Shown here: in pieces, positions 52,138-63,795 of the stretch
Position numbering within the stretch: the stretch's first letter is position 1
Layout: every line of letters begins with the position of its first letter
Assembly (NCBI RefSeq): GCF_003325755.1
Contig: NZ_QORI02000004.1
Span: forward strand, 1 to 64,000
Origin: Pseudomonas sp. SST3
GTDB taxonomy: Bacteria > Pseudomonadota > Gammaproteobacteria > Pseudomonadales > Pseudomonadaceae
Direction: 5' to 3'
Length of the DNA: 64,000 bases
Translations under genes and position numbers: made by a program
The notes under the pieces: model-generated
The model's input: the letters and a program-made list of their open reading frames with translations, nothing else
Database searches by the model: none
Told to the model about the DNA's origin: nothing

Positions 52138-53021
52138 AAGCCGGCCTCCTCTGCCCGCAGCATGCCCGGCTGGCCATGCCAGTAGCCATTGCAACCCTCG
52201 ACGGCAAGCGGCGGCAGAGCGCCCTTGCGCACCGCATCGAACGCCCCGACCACCTCGATCATCCCCGATGCCCTCGGGCTCAGACGCAGCAGGTCAGCGC
52301 CGCTTTCGACCAACGCAGGATAGTCCGCCAGCAGATTGCTGACCGAGGCCGACATGGTCTGGATGCCATTGATGGTGAACAGCGCCTCACCTTCCTGGCT
52401 CAGCAATGGAATGCCTTCTGGATAATTCTGGCAGCAGAACTGGCAGTCGTCCTTCGGCCGGTTTTCCGCGCGAGCGGTGAAGCAGCGTGCCGAGTAGGCC
52501 AGCGGCAAATGACCGTAAGCAAAGATCTCGATCTCCGGCACGGTGACATCCAGACTCGACAGCTGCGCACGTGCGTCCCGGATCATCGCGCCGGAGATTT
52601 CCACCGGCGGCACCCAGCGCTGCATGCCGCTTCTGACCAGTTCAGCCAAGGCATAGCCGTTGTAGAGGTTCAGCGCCGGACCGCCAACGAAGGGCAGACC
52701 CTTCTCGGCCAAGTAATGCACCGCCCCCATGTCATTGGCTTCGACCAACAGCTCGCCGTTGTCGCAGAGCCGGCGCAGGCCGGACAGCTCCGAAGCGGCC
52801 TCGACCAGCGTCAGACCGGACAGCACCAACTGCGCTGCGGACGCCTGGGCCAGATCGCGCGCCAGTCCGATCCAGTCGTCCAGCCCCATGTCGCGGCGCT
52901 TGGAGCAGACGGTCTCGCCCAGATAGATGACGTCGAGCGGCATGCTGGCCATGTCGGCGTAGAAGTCCAAGGTGTGCTGGCGATCCCAGTAGAAGAGTAC
53001 GGGCCCGAGGCTGAGTTTCAT
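52131..53021 (-). CDS. ubiV: O2-independent ubiquinone hydroxylation protein UbiV
   Basis: The 296-residue peptidase-U32-family protein carries the four cluster ligands at the E. coli positions: Cys39, Cys180, Cys193 and Cys197 (SARCFTARAENRPKDDCQFC and next C). With UbiU it forms a [4Fe-4S] heterodimer that hydroxylates the ubiquinone ring using prephenate instead of oxygen. ATG 53021 starts MKLSLGPVLFYWDRQ; the longer form at 53054 overlaps ubiU. Second gene of ubiUVT. Confidence 0.93.
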   Translation of the reverse strand: MKLSLGPVLFYWDRQHTLDFYADMASMPLDVIYLGETVCSKRRDMGLDDWIGLARDLAQASAAQLVLSGLTLVEAASELSGLRRLCDNGELLVEANDMGAVHYLAEKGLPFVGGPALNLYNGYALAELVRSGMQRWVPPVEISGAMIRDARAQLSSLDVTVPEIEIFAYGHLPLAYSARCFTARAENRPKDDCQFCCQNYPEGIPLLSQEGEALFTINGIQTMSASVSNLLADYPALVESGADLLRLSPRASGMIEVVGAFDAVRKGALPPLAVEGCNGYWHGQPGMLRAEEAGLC

Positions 53022-53044
53022 GGTTGGTTCCTTGCGAAAGGGGA

Positions 53045-54040
53045 TCACTGCCATGCCCGGTGATAGGCGCCGAGCGTGGTTTGCGAGCCCTCGGACAGTC
53101 CATCAAGCACCGCACGCCAGTCCGGATGGACGGCATACCGCTGGGGTGCCTGCAGGTAGCAATCCAGCGCCGCGCGCCAGACCCGGGTGACCTGCTCGAC
53201 ATAGGCCGGGCTGCGTTGGCGGCCTTCGATCTTCATTGCGGTGACGCCGATGGCGGCGAGTTCGGGAATCAGGTCGAGGGTGTTCAGGCTGGTCGGCTCT
53301 TCCAATGCGTGGAAGCGCTCACCGTTGACCATGAAGCGACCCTTGCACAGCGTCGGATACCCGGCCGATTCGCCCTCGGCATAGCGATCGATGAGTACGT
53401 TGTTCAGGCGCGAGGTCAGCCCTTCCGGCTCTTCGCTCCAGCGCACCGCCTTGGCAGGCGAGCAGACGCCGCAGAGGTTCGGGGACTCACCGGTGAGATA
53501 GGAAGACAGATGGCAGCGGCCCTCGGCCATGATGCATAGACTGCCGAAGGCGAAGACTTCGATCGGCACCGGGCTGCTCGCGGCGACCTGCTTGACCTGC
53601 TTGAGCGACAACACACGGGGCAACACGGCGCGCTTGATGTTGTAGCGCTGCTGGTAGAAAGCCAGCGCTGCCGCATTGGTCGCCGAGCCCTGCACCGACA
53701 GATGCAGATTCAGTTGTGGATGGCGCTTTGCGGCGTAGCCCAGCACGCCGGGGTCCGCGGCAATCAGCGCGTCCACGCCCATGTCCGCGGCCTGATCCAC
53801 TGCGCGCTGCCAGCGGGACCAACCTTCTGGCTGAGCATAGGTGTTTACGGCGATATAGAGCTCGCGGCGTTTCTCGCGAATCAGCTGCAGACCCTTGTCG
53901 AGCTGCTTCGCATCCATGTTCAGGCCGGCGAAATGGCGGGCATTGGTGTCGTCTCGAAAACCGACATAAATGGCATCGGCGCCCTGCTGGACGGCGGCCT
54001 TCAACGCGGGCAGGCTACCTGCCGGACAGACCAGGTGCAT
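53045..54040 (-). CDS. ubiU: O2-independent ubiquinone hydroxylation protein UbiU
   Basis: The 331-residue U32-family protein starts MHLVCPAGSLPALKAAVQQG. Its Cys169, Cys176, Cys193 and Cys232 coincide exactly with the [4Fe-4S] ligands of E. coli UbiU. It is first in the ubiUVT operon, with an ANR/DNR box about 104 bp ahead. Anaerobic ubiquinone synthesis suits an organism respiring nitrate. Confidence 0.93.
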   Translation of the reverse strand: MHLVCPAGSLPALKAAVQQGADAIYVGFRDDTNARHFAGLNMDAKQLDKGLQLIREKRRELYIAVNTYAQPEGWSRWQRAVDQAADMGVDALIAADPGVLGYAAKRHPQLNLHLSVQGSATNAAALAFYQQRYNIKRAVLPRVLSLKQVKQVAASSPVPIEVFAFGSLCIMAEGRCHLSSYLTGESPNLCGVCSPAKAVRWSEEPEGLTSRLNNVLIDRYAEGESAGYPTLCKGRFMVNGERFHALEEPTSLNTLDLIPELAAIGVTAMKIEGRQRSPAYVEQVTRVWRAALDCYLQAPQRYAVHPDWRAVLDGLSEGSQTTLGAYHRAWQ

Positions 54041-54143
54041 GGGAACTCCTAGACATGCAGATGCGCACCGCGCCGACGGCAACGGTGCCCGTCCGGGAGC
54101 GGACGGAAGGCCGGCAGTCTAGGTAGCCGACCCGCGATCGGCA

Positions 54144-54157
54144 TTGATGGACGTCAA
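54144..54157 (-). promoter_or_regulatory. ANR/DNR box of ubiUVT
   Basis: TTGAT-GGAC-GTCAA, one base off the consensus in the right half, is placed upstream of ubiU. It is the obvious control site for anaerobic induction. Confidence 0.75.
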
Positions 54158-54317
54158 GGAGGCCGCGGCGCGGCAGTGCGGGTAATTCGTCGACATGTGT
54201 TTGTAGGGCGATCGGTGGGCTAAGCCACCCTACTGAGGTGCTGTCACTGTAGGGTGGGCTTCAGCCCACCACCATTCAAGCAATGCAAGTGCACCGGCCG
54301 TCCAGCCTCGGGCCTCG

Positions 54318-54527
54318 CTATATCCCTTCGTCGCCCTCGAACTCCTCGGTGGCGCGCGCCACCATTTGTCGCCAGGCACCGGACTCTTCAGCCAGCATGC
54401 GCATCGCCTTGAGGCTGGCAACGAAGGCCTGCTGGTAGTGCTGCGGGTTATTCTCGCTGGCGGCGCGTTCCGCATGGGCCAAGGCCTCGGTCAGCAACGC
54501 TTCGAACTGGTCATGGTCCAGAGCCAT
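54318..54527 (-). CDS. small conserved hypothetical protein
   Basis: The 69-residue, mostly helical acidic protein starts MALDHDQFEALLTEALAHAE and ends EEFEGDEGI. A GAGGAGATTTCC ribosome binding site precedes the ATG. No domain recognised. It lies between the ubi operon and norR on the same strand. Confidence 0.7.
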   Translation of the reverse strand: MALDHDQFEALLTEALAHAERAASENNPQHYQQAFVASLKAMRMLAEESGAWRQMVARATEEFEGDEGI

Positions 54528-54655
54528 GGAAATCTCCTCGATAGGTCATGTTCTGGAGCTTAGACCACTAGGCTCACGCGACGACTCGTGCCGCTTGGCG
54601 GCAGGCATCTGAACCGAACGCCTGCCACCATCGGGGCGTGTCCGTCCGCCAACGG

Positions 54656-56182
<1,527 letters not shown>

Positions 56183-56200
56183 GGTGTCAATTACCCTCAA

Positions 56201-56238
56201 GGTTTTTTAAACCCTAAACCGCCTAGGTAGATTTAACC
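56201..56238 (+). promoter_or_regulatory. two NorR enhancer sites (GGT-N7-ACC)
   Basis: GGTTTTTTAAACC (56201-56213) and GGTAGATTTAACC (56226-56238) both fit the NorR recognition rule GGT-N7-ACC, 25 bp apart, and lie just upstream of a sigma-54 promoter. Confidence 0.8.
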
Positions 56239-56278
56239 AGCCAAATATTTTACTCCTTAGTAATCAACGGCTTCCGCA

Positions 56279-56294
56279 TGGCACAGGGCTTGCG
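56279..56294 (+). promoter_or_regulatory. sigma-54 promoter of dnrN
   Basis: TGGCAC-AGGGC-TTGCG equals the -24/-12 consensus (TGGCAC-N5-TTGCw) apart from the last base. It ends 36 bp before dnrN and 40 bp after the nearer NorR site. Confidence 0.85.
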
Positions 56295-56330
56295 TTATCT
56301 CTGCTAACTCAACCCACACGGAAACGCCCG

Positions 56331-57002
56331 ATGACGAACGCGCTGACCGAGCAAACCTTGGGCAGTCTGGCCTGCCTGATCCCTGGCGCCACCCGAGTGT
56401 TCCGCCAGTACAAGCTGGATTTCTGCTGTGGCGGCAGCACCCGCCTGCGCGATGCCGCACAGCAACGCGGTCTCGACACCGAGGCCATCGCAGCCGAGCT
56501 AGCCGCGCTGAGTGGTGACTCCGCCACCGAGCCGGATTGGCGCGATGAGCCGACCGCCGACCTGATCGAACATATCCTCGAACGCTTCCATGAACGTCAC
56601 CGCGACCAGCTTCCGGAGCTGATCCGACTGGCCAACCGCGTCGAGCAGGTGCACGGCAACAAAGCAGACTGCCCGACCGGGCTCGCGGAGCATCTCTGGT
56701 GCATGCAACAGGAGCTCGAAAGCCACATGCTCAAGGAAGAGCAGATTCTCTTCCCGATGCTGCGGCGTGATAGCCAGCTACCCCAGACTCAGGGCCCGAT
56801 CGCTGTAATGCGCTACGAACACGACCAGCACGGCACCGCCCTGGCGCGCCTAGCCGAACTGACCAACGACATTACCCCGCCGGCTAACGCTTGCAATACC
56901 TGGCGCGCGCTCTATAGCGGGCTTGAGGAGCTACGCGGCGATCTGATGCAGCATATTCATCTTGAGAACAACATCCTGTTCGTCAGGGCATCGGCGAACT
57001 GA
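56331..57002 (+). CDS. dnrN: iron-sulfur cluster repair di-iron protein (RIC/YtfE/ScdA type)
   Basis: The 223-residue product begins with the ScdA_N region (TLGSLACLIPGATRVFRQYK with LDFCCGGSTRLRDAA) and then a hemerythrin domain. Its histidines are in ILERFHERHRDQLPEL, EHLWCMQQELESHML, MRYEHDQHGTAL and DLMQHIHLENNILF. It repairs nitrosylated Fe-S clusters. The known P. stutzeri dnrN lies in the same place, near nor genes. Its promoter is of the NorR/sigma-54 type. Confidence 0.92.
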   Translation: MTNALTEQTLGSLACLIPGATRVFRQYKLDFCCGGSTRLRDAAQQRGLDTEAIAAELAALSGDSATEPDWRDEPTADLIEHILERFHERHRDQLPELIRLANRVEQVHGNKADCPTGLAEHLWCMQQELESHMLKEEQILFPMLRRDSQLPQTQGPIAVMRYEHDQHGTALARLAELTNDITPPANACNTWRALYSGLEELRGDLMQHIHLENNILFVRASAN

Positions 57003-57054
57003 GACGGAACGGCCCGAGGCGGGCCAAGCGCCCGTCCAGCCAAGTGGAGGCAAC

Positions 57055-57567
57055 ATGAAAGCAGTCATTCAACCCTTGGCCTGGGGTCTCGCCATGGCCT
57101 CGATGCTAGCGCTGGCCAGCGGTGTGGCACTCGACCTGGTCGTCGGCCCCACCCAGGCAGCGGTCAGCCAGCATGACCATGGCGAGCACAGGCCTGCGTT
57201 ACCCGCTACGGGAGGGCAACAGTGGGCAACCGACGAGGCCCTGCGCGAGGGCATGACGCGTCTGCGGCAAGCACTGGATGCGGCACTGCCAAGTGATCCG
57301 ACACAGGCAATCAGCGCCAGCCAGGCGATGCAGCTGCAGGCAGACGTCGAGGAGAACGTTTCCTTCCTGATCGCCAATTGCGAACTGCCCGAGCAAGCCG
57401 ATGCAGCCCTGCACGAGCTGCTGGCCGATCTACTCAGAGGCGCCAAGGCACTGGCCGAGCCTGCCGAACGCGATCAGGGCGCGCAGCGTATCCTCGCCAC
57501 CCTGCAGCATTACCCCGAAGTATTCGCCGCGCCCCACTGGCGAGATACGGCTGCCGCCAGTCACTGA
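57055..57567 (+). CDS. dnrO: DnrO-like periplasmic protein
   Basis: The 170-residue product has a signal/anchor segment (PLAWGLAMASMLALASGVAL), a histidine cluster SQHDHGEHRP near residues 39-48, and the family core QQWATDEALREGMTRLRQAL then VSFLIANCELPEQADAALHE. It follows dnrN by 52 bp and should be in its operon. Function is unknown; the His-rich stretch and cysteine suggest metal binding. The name rests on similarity to proteins called DnrO. Confidence 0.65.
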   Translation: MKAVIQPLAWGLAMASMLALASGVALDLVVGPTQAAVSQHDHGEHRPALPATGGQQWATDEALREGMTRLRQALDAALPSDPTQAISASQAMQLQADVEENVSFLIANCELPEQADAALHELLADLLRGAKALAEPAERDQGAQRILATLQHYPEVFAAPHWRDTAAASH

Positions 57568-57771
57568 ACCGGCATCGTGATGCACTGCCATCCCGTTCGA
57601 AGCTCAACACTGGCCTGCATCAATACCCGCTCCTGATGGCTGGGCTAGGCTCAACACGGACTCAGCGCATCGTGCCTGCTACTTCGCTTGATCGGAGCAG
57701 CCAGCCGAGCGCAGCTACCCCCGCTCCGGATCATTTGCGAGCGGCGATTACTAGAAAACAGGACGCCTTGC

Positions 57772-58455
57772 ATGGTTCTTCACCGCGTACACAACCAGAT
57801 TCTCCGTAGCCACCACCTGTTCGAGCCGCTGAACGACGAGCAGATGGATGAACTGATGAGCGCCAGCCAGCTGCTCAACCTCGACAAGGGCGACAACCTT
57901 TTCCACCAGGGCGAGCCCGCCCACGCGTTCTATTTTGTGATTTCCGGCGCGATCAAAATCTACCGCCTGACCCCGGATGGGCAGGAGAAGGTCTTCGAGG
58001 TGATCGGCAATCGGCAGACCTTTGCCGAGGCGATGATGCTCATGGACACGCCCAACTATGTCGCCTCGGCCCAGTCTGTCTGCCCGACGCAGGTATATCG
58101 ATTCTCCAACGCGGCCTACATGCGCCTGCTGGAAGCGAATCAGAAGCTGTCCTTTGCCTTGCTCGGCAAACTCAGCGTGCGCCTTCACCAGCGCATCAAC
58201 GAGATCGAGACGCTGTCGCTGAAGAACGCCACGCACCGCGTGGTGCGCTACCTGATGACCCAGTTGGCGCGGCAGAAAGACGAAGGCAACAGCTTCGAGC
58301 TGCCGATGGCCAAGCAACTGATCGCCGGGCACCTGTCGATCCAGCCGGAGACCTTTTCGCGGATCATGCGGCGCCTGATCGACGAAGAAATCATCACCCA
58401 GGATGGCCGGCAGATCACCATTCTCGATCGCCAGCGTCTGGAACAGTTCGAATAA
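57772..58455 (+). CDS. dnrD: CRP/FNR-family NO-responsive regulator of the DNR type
   Basis: The 227-residue product has a sensor barrel (LDKGDNLFHQGEPAHAFYFV, GQEKVFEVIGNRQTFAEAMM) and an HTH with LSIQPETFSRIMRRLIDEEI; no FNR-type cysteines. DNR senses NO via heme and activates nir, nor and nos promoters through TTGAT-N4-ATCAA boxes. It sits between dnrNO and dnrP next to nor, as dnrD does in P. stutzeri. It is a paralogue of the regulator at 50354. Confidence 0.82.
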   Translation: MVLHRVHNQILRSHHLFEPLNDEQMDELMSASQLLNLDKGDNLFHQGEPAHAFYFVISGAIKIYRLTPDGQEKVFEVIGNRQTFAEAMMLMDTPNYVASAQSVCPTQVYRFSNAAYMRLLEANQKLSFALLGKLSVRLHQRINEIETLSLKNATHRVVRYLMTQLARQKDEGNSFELPMAKQLIAGHLSIQPETFSRIMRRLIDEEIITQDGRQITILDRQRLEQFE

Positions 58456-58532
58456 TCGGCGATGGGCTGGCCGCACGTCGGCCCTCACTGCCACCGCCTC
58501 GGTCGCGCAGGCCGGGCGGCTTTTCTCGACGT

Positions 58533-58546
58533 TTGATTGCGATCAA
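58533..58546 (+). promoter_or_regulatory. perfect ANR/DNR box of dnrP
   Basis: TTGAT-TGCG-ATCAA matches the consensus exactly, 54 bp upstream of dnrP. Confidence 0.85.
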
Positions 58547-58600
58547 CCACGAATGCCGACGGCGCATGACAAGCTGCACATGACCAGAGAGGACGCCGCC

Positions 58601-58792
58601 ATGGCTCAGTGCCTGTACTGCCAGCAACCCAATCCGCCGCAGGAAGCCGAATGCAGCAACTGCGGCATGCCCCTCCCCGCCCACGCCGATACCGCCGGTG
58701 AACGCCGGCAGCGCCGCTTCATGTGGTTCTGTATCGGTCTGACCATCTTTTGCGCCGCGATGATCGTCTGGCTCCCGCGCCACTTGTTTTAG
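58601..58792 (+). CDS. dnrP: small zinc-ribbon membrane protein DnrP
   Basis: The 63-residue product has an N-terminal zinc ribbon (CLYCQQPNPPQEAECSNCGM, two CxxC pairs) and a single C-terminal membrane helix (FMWFCIGLTIFCAAMIVWLP). It matches the small DnrP proteins of denitrifying pseudomonads. The function is not established. A perfect DNR box upstream fits anaerobic/NO induction. Confidence 0.8.
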   Translation: MAQCLYCQQPNPPQEAECSNCGMPLPAHADTAGERRQRRFMWFCIGLTIFCAAMIVWLPRHLF

Positions 58793-58804
58793 CTTAAAAA
58801 CGGG

Positions 58805-59300
58805 AAGCGACGGCGCTCTGTAGGGTGGGCTTCAGCCCACCAGCGGAACGCATATCCGTAGGGTGGATCACGCCTCACCGATCCACCGAGCTGAATCAAA
58901 ACGCCGCATCTCCGCTACCGGGTAAACAGGGAATGAGCGCCGTAACGCCGAGCATCACTCAGGGTTCCGGCGCGGAATCGCCAGAGATGGTGGGCTAAAG
59001 CCCACCCTACGGGTGAAGCGGCGAGCTCTGTAGGGTGGGCTTCAGCCCACCAGCGGAATGCAGATCCGTAGGGTAGATCACGCCTCACCGATCCGCCGAG
59101 CGAGATCTACAAAAGCCGCATCTCCGCCCGTAGAGCTGACAGGTTGGGCGCCGTGACGCAGAGCATCAATCAGGGTTTCGACGCGGAATCGCCAGAGATG
59201 GTGGGCTAAAGCCCACCCTACGGGTGAAGCGGCGCGCTCTGTAGGGTGGGCTTCAGCCCACCAGCGGAATGCAGATCCGTAGGGTGGATCACCCTTCACC
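58805..59300. repeat. 210-bp tandem repeat array with REP palindromes
   Basis: GCTCTGTAGGGTGGGCTTCA occurs at 58815, 59025 and 59236. Units of 210 and 211 bp are repeated twice and then partly, each with two REP palindromes (the TTC and TAA loop variants) and a GTAGGGTrGATCACGCCTCA segment. No gene is contained. It lies between dnrP and norD and is the largest repeat block in the window. Confidence 0.85.
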
Positions 59301-59362
59301 GATCCACCGGGTGGCGATCCACCGAACCGGATAAAGGCAGATTTAAAGAACCGACATCCACC

Positions 59363-61207
59363 CTACGGCTGGGTCAGCTGCTTGTACAACTGAGGCAGGC
59401 GGAACGGCAATTGTTGCGGCTCCTTGATCAGCGTGTAGCCATTGGCACCAAACATATAAGGCAGGTAATCGCCGGCCTCCTGGTCGATGGTGATGCAGAA
59501 CGGCAGCAACCCCTGACGCCGCGCTTCCATCACGGCCTGGCGGGTGTCCTCGACGCCGTAACGGCCCTCATACAGATCCAGATCGTTGGGCTTGCCATCG
59601 GTCACCAGCAACAGCAGTTTGCGCCGCTGCTTGCAATTGCCGAGCAGTTCGGTGGCCTGGCGAATCGCCGCCCCCATACGGGTGTAATAACCGGGTTTGA
59701 GCGCCTGAATGCGACCGCGGGTGTCGTCGCCGTAGCGCTGGCGAAAACTCTTCAGCTCCTGCATGCGCACCTGCTGGCGACGCAGCGAGGAAAAGCCGTA
59801 CAAGGCGAAATCGTCGCCCACCGCCGACAGCGCCTCACCGAATAGCAGCAGGCTATCGGTGATCACGTCGATCACCTTGTGCTCATCGTCCAGGTGCGCA
59901 TCGGTGGACATCGACAGGTCGGCCAGCAACAGGCAAGCCAGATCGCGGCGACTCTGCCGCTGCTCCATGAACAGGCCGCGCTCGACGCACTGCCCGTGCT
60001 GGCGCTCGACATGGAAATCCAGCCAGGCCTGCATGTCCAGCTCTGACCCCTGGGGTTGGCCACGCAGCCATTGCCTGTCATTACGCAAGTGCTCGAACTG
60101 CCGACGCAGCTTGCGCGCCAGCGGGCTCAGGCGTAGCGGTAGCGCTTTCGGTTCGGAACCGCGCGGGAGCATCATCTGCAGATTGACGAAGTCGTCCTGC
60201 AGGCGCTGCTTGCGGTAGTCCCACTCCGGCAGCTTGATGCCGTCGCCCAGCGGAATATCGTCAACATCTGTAGGCGGGAGGTCCAGGTGCAGCTTGAGGC
60301 CGCCGCCCTTGCGCATGCGCTGGCGGGACATGGCGATTTCATCGAGATCTTCGGCCACGCGCGAGGCGTCCTCGTTTTCGCTGTCGTCGCCTTGGCGATC
60401 GAGTTCGACGTGCTCGGTCCAGCTGAACAGATTCTCCAGGCGGAACAGCATCAGGCCGCCCTTGCTGGTGCTGTCCTCGACGCGCTTGGCGCGCTTGCGC
60501 ATGCCTTTCTGCTCAGTCGGTGGCGCCTGCAGGTTGTTGTCCGGATCCTCATCAGCCAGCTCGGTGGCCTGCGGCACGCCGAGATTTTCAGCCGGATACA
60601 GCCACATCGGCAGCGGCCAGGGGGCTATTTCGCTGCGCGGAAACTGCTCGACGCTGCCCGGCTCGCGCAGTGCCTGACGCAGCGCCCGCTCCAGAGCGGC
60701 CTCGGCCCGGGGCATCGAATCGGGGTCCGGGCGCAGCAGCAGATGCACTTCCACCAGGCGTTCATAGCGTGGGCGCATGGCCGGAAAACGCTCAAGAATC
60801 GTCTGGGTCCAGCGCTGGTTGTCACGCGCCCAGTGGCGCATCTCGCCCGCCTGCGCTGCAAGCAGCGCCAGCCAGCGATACAGATCTTCGTTGAGAGCAA
60901 CCTCGGGAAACACTGCGAGACTCTGCGGCAGGCGCAGGTTGCTCGCATCGCACCAGGCCACCGGCAGTTGCTTGCAGGTGCCCGCGACCTGTTGCAGCAG
61001 ATTGCGCCGCAACATCAGGTCACGTGCACCGGCGGCTTCCACGCCGATGCCACTGGAACCGCCCATGGCACGGAAAAGCACCGACAGCGATCGCCGCATG
61101 CTCTCCAGTTCGACACAGGCTTCGGGGAACTCAGGGTTTGCGCGACGGGTGATGAAACGATGCCAGACGCTGCCGACCCACTCTTCGACTTCGATGGTAA
61201 AACCCAT
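59363..61207 (-). CDS. norD: nitric oxide reductase activation protein NorD
   Basis: The 614-residue product has a charged middle region and a C-terminal von Willebrand A domain with the metal-ion site in LACLLLADLSMSTDAHLDDE (DxSxS) and LLLVTDGKPNDLDLYEGRYG. NorD works with the MoxR-type ATPase NorQ to assemble the NO reductase metal centre. ATG 61207 (MGFTIEVEEWVG) is used. It follows norB by 82 bp with a hairpin between them. Confidence 0.92.
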   Translation of the reverse strand: MGFTIEVEEWVGSVWHRFITRRANPEFPEACVELESMRRSLSVLFRAMGGSSGIGVEAAGARDLMLRRNLLQQVAGTCKQLPVAWCDASNLRLPQSLAVFPEVALNEDLYRWLALLAAQAGEMRHWARDNQRWTQTILERFPAMRPRYERLVEVHLLLRPDPDSMPRAEAALERALRQALREPGSVEQFPRSEIAPWPLPMWLYPAENLGVPQATELADEDPDNNLQAPPTEQKGMRKRAKRVEDSTSKGGLMLFRLENLFSWTEHVELDRQGDDSENEDASRVAEDLDEIAMSRQRMRKGGGLKLHLDLPPTDVDDIPLGDGIKLPEWDYRKQRLQDDFVNLQMMLPRGSEPKALPLRLSPLARKLRRQFEHLRNDRQWLRGQPQGSELDMQAWLDFHVERQHGQCVERGLFMEQRQSRRDLACLLLADLSMSTDAHLDDEHKVIDVITDSLLLFGEALSAVGDDFALYGFSSLRRQQVRMQELKSFRQRYGDDTRGRIQALKPGYYTRMGAAIRQATELLGNCKQRRKLLLLVTDGKPNDLDLYEGRYGVEDTRQAVMEARRQGLLPFCITIDQEAGDYLPYMFGANGYTLIKEPQQLPFRLPQLYKQLTQP

Positions 61208-61241
61208 GGCAATCACTCCGTAGCGCAAGAAGAAAACAGAA

Positions 61242-61271
61242 ACGGCCCGCTAGGTATCAGCCGGGCCGTTG
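61242..61271 (-). terminator. hairpin between norB and norD (attenuator)
   Basis: ACGGCCCG and CGGGCCGT pair around a 14-base loop (61242-61271), 19 bp after norB stops. It is followed on the minus strand by TTTCTGTTTTC, so it looks like a partial terminator that would lower norD expression relative to norCB. Confidence 0.6.
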
Positions 61272-61289
61272 GTCATGTCGCGATCGGAC

Positions 61290-62720
<1,431 letters not shown>

Positions 62721-63161
62721 TCAGCCCTCCTTGTTTGGCGGCCAGTTATTGGTATCAATCTTCGACGTCCACTTGAGGAATTCGGCCATATCGTCGACTT
62801 CCTGCTCGGTCAGATTGAACTGCGGCATCGCTCTGCGGCCGGGCACCCCAAGCGGCTGAGCTTTCATCCAGGCCTGCAAGAAGGGTTTGAAAGCCGCATC
62901 CTCACCGCGACGGACGAAGACATTCCCCAGCTCAGGCGCGAAGTAGGCACCTTCACCGAGCAGGCTGTGGCAGCCGATGCAGTTGTTGTTTTCCCAAACC
63001 TCTTTGCCTCGCACCACCGCTTCGGTCAGTTCCGATTCGTTGGATCGCTCTGGAAAGGTCTGCTCTGTGTGATAGGTCAGGCCCAGGAATACCAGGAAGA
63101 AGAAAACGCTTCCCCCGAAGTAAATGTTCCTGGCCATTCCCTTGGTAAAGGTATCGGACAT
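62721..63161 (-). CDS. norC: nitric oxide reductase cytochrome c subunit NorC
   Basis: The 146-residue membrane-anchored monoheme cytochrome has an N-terminal membrane helix (IYFGGSVFFFLVFLGLTYHT), the heme site NNCIGCHSLLGEGAYF and the methionine ligand in RRAMPQFNL. It passes electrons to NorB. ATG 63161 (MSDTFTKGMARN) has GAGG ahead; a longer frame to 63272 is not used. A perfect DNR box lies 59 bp upstream. Confidence 0.95.
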   Translation of the reverse strand: MSDTFTKGMARNIYFGGSVFFFLVFLGLTYHTEQTFPERSNESELTEAVVRGKEVWENNNCIGCHSLLGEGAYFAPELGNVFVRRGEDAAFKPFLQAWMKAQPLGVPGRRAMPQFNLTEQEVDDMAEFLKWTSKIDTNNWPPNKEG

Positions 63162-63219
63162 GGTCGCCTCCTCATGGCGTTGGCGTGGCCAGTTTAAGAA
63201 GGCAGCTATCGAAACCTGC

Positions 63220-63233
63220 TTGATGCCAATCAA
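63220..63233 (-). promoter_or_regulatory. perfect DNR box of norCB
   Basis: TTGAT-GCCA-ATCAA (palindromic consensus; the minus strand reads TTGAT-TGGC-ATCAA) is placed upstream of norC in the manner of known DnrD-controlled norCB promoters. Confidence 0.88.
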
Positions 63234-63795
63234 GAAAATCCTGAACGTGGCGCTTGGTCTTTTGCGGGCCACGGTCGTTGGCGTTGGCGTTGGAGAGGCG
63301 GCGTGCTAGCCGGTCGGTCTGTAGCGGGGCTTTACCTATATCCATGCGAAACGGCGGGCGGTGGTCGGCAGCGCCTGTCGAAGGATGGAGAGCTGATCGA
63401 CGCTGGGGCGGTGGGCTGAAGTCCACCCTACGTGGCACTGCCCGTTGGATGCCGGGTTGCCGGACGGCCAATCGGCAGCGATGCAAAGCGGCTGATGAGC
63501 ATTGAGCTGGAGCCAGATAAAAGCGCGGCGGGAGCGGCGATTGCCGGCGCCTTTCATGGTGGGCTGAAGCCCACCCTACCAGGATCTCGGGCAGCAGCAC
63601 GGGATCTGCCGTTGGCCGGGTATGGAGTTGTCTTGTCGCTGGGTTTTAACAGAACCGCGGACGAGAGCCTGGCTCGTTAGGCTGGACTTAAGCTCCGTGG
63701 GTGGGCTTCAGCCCACCACGTCGAGCCGCCGCGCAACAGGCCGCATAACCGCTAACGGCGTCGCGCCCGGCCTGTAACCGATTGCCTACGCAACC
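63234..63795. other. 562-bp intergenic region with three REP palindromes
   Basis: REP palindromes lie at 63410-63427 (one mismatch), 63558-63575 and 63700-63717. Open frames across this stretch (for example 63432-63680 plus strand) are built on REP sequence and look spurious. No RNA gene recognised. Confidence 0.6.

Noticed and set aside
57690..57705. ANR/DNR box before dnrD (TTGATCGGAGCAGC)
   Set aside because: Only the left half-site fits; the right half shares too few bases with ATCAA.
58805..59300. CRISPR array
   Set aside because: The 210-bp period and REP palindromes do not fit a CRISPR repeat-spacer layout.
63432..63680. 82-residue ORF right of norC
   Set aside because: Built across REP palindromes and antisense to other open frames; no conserved motif.
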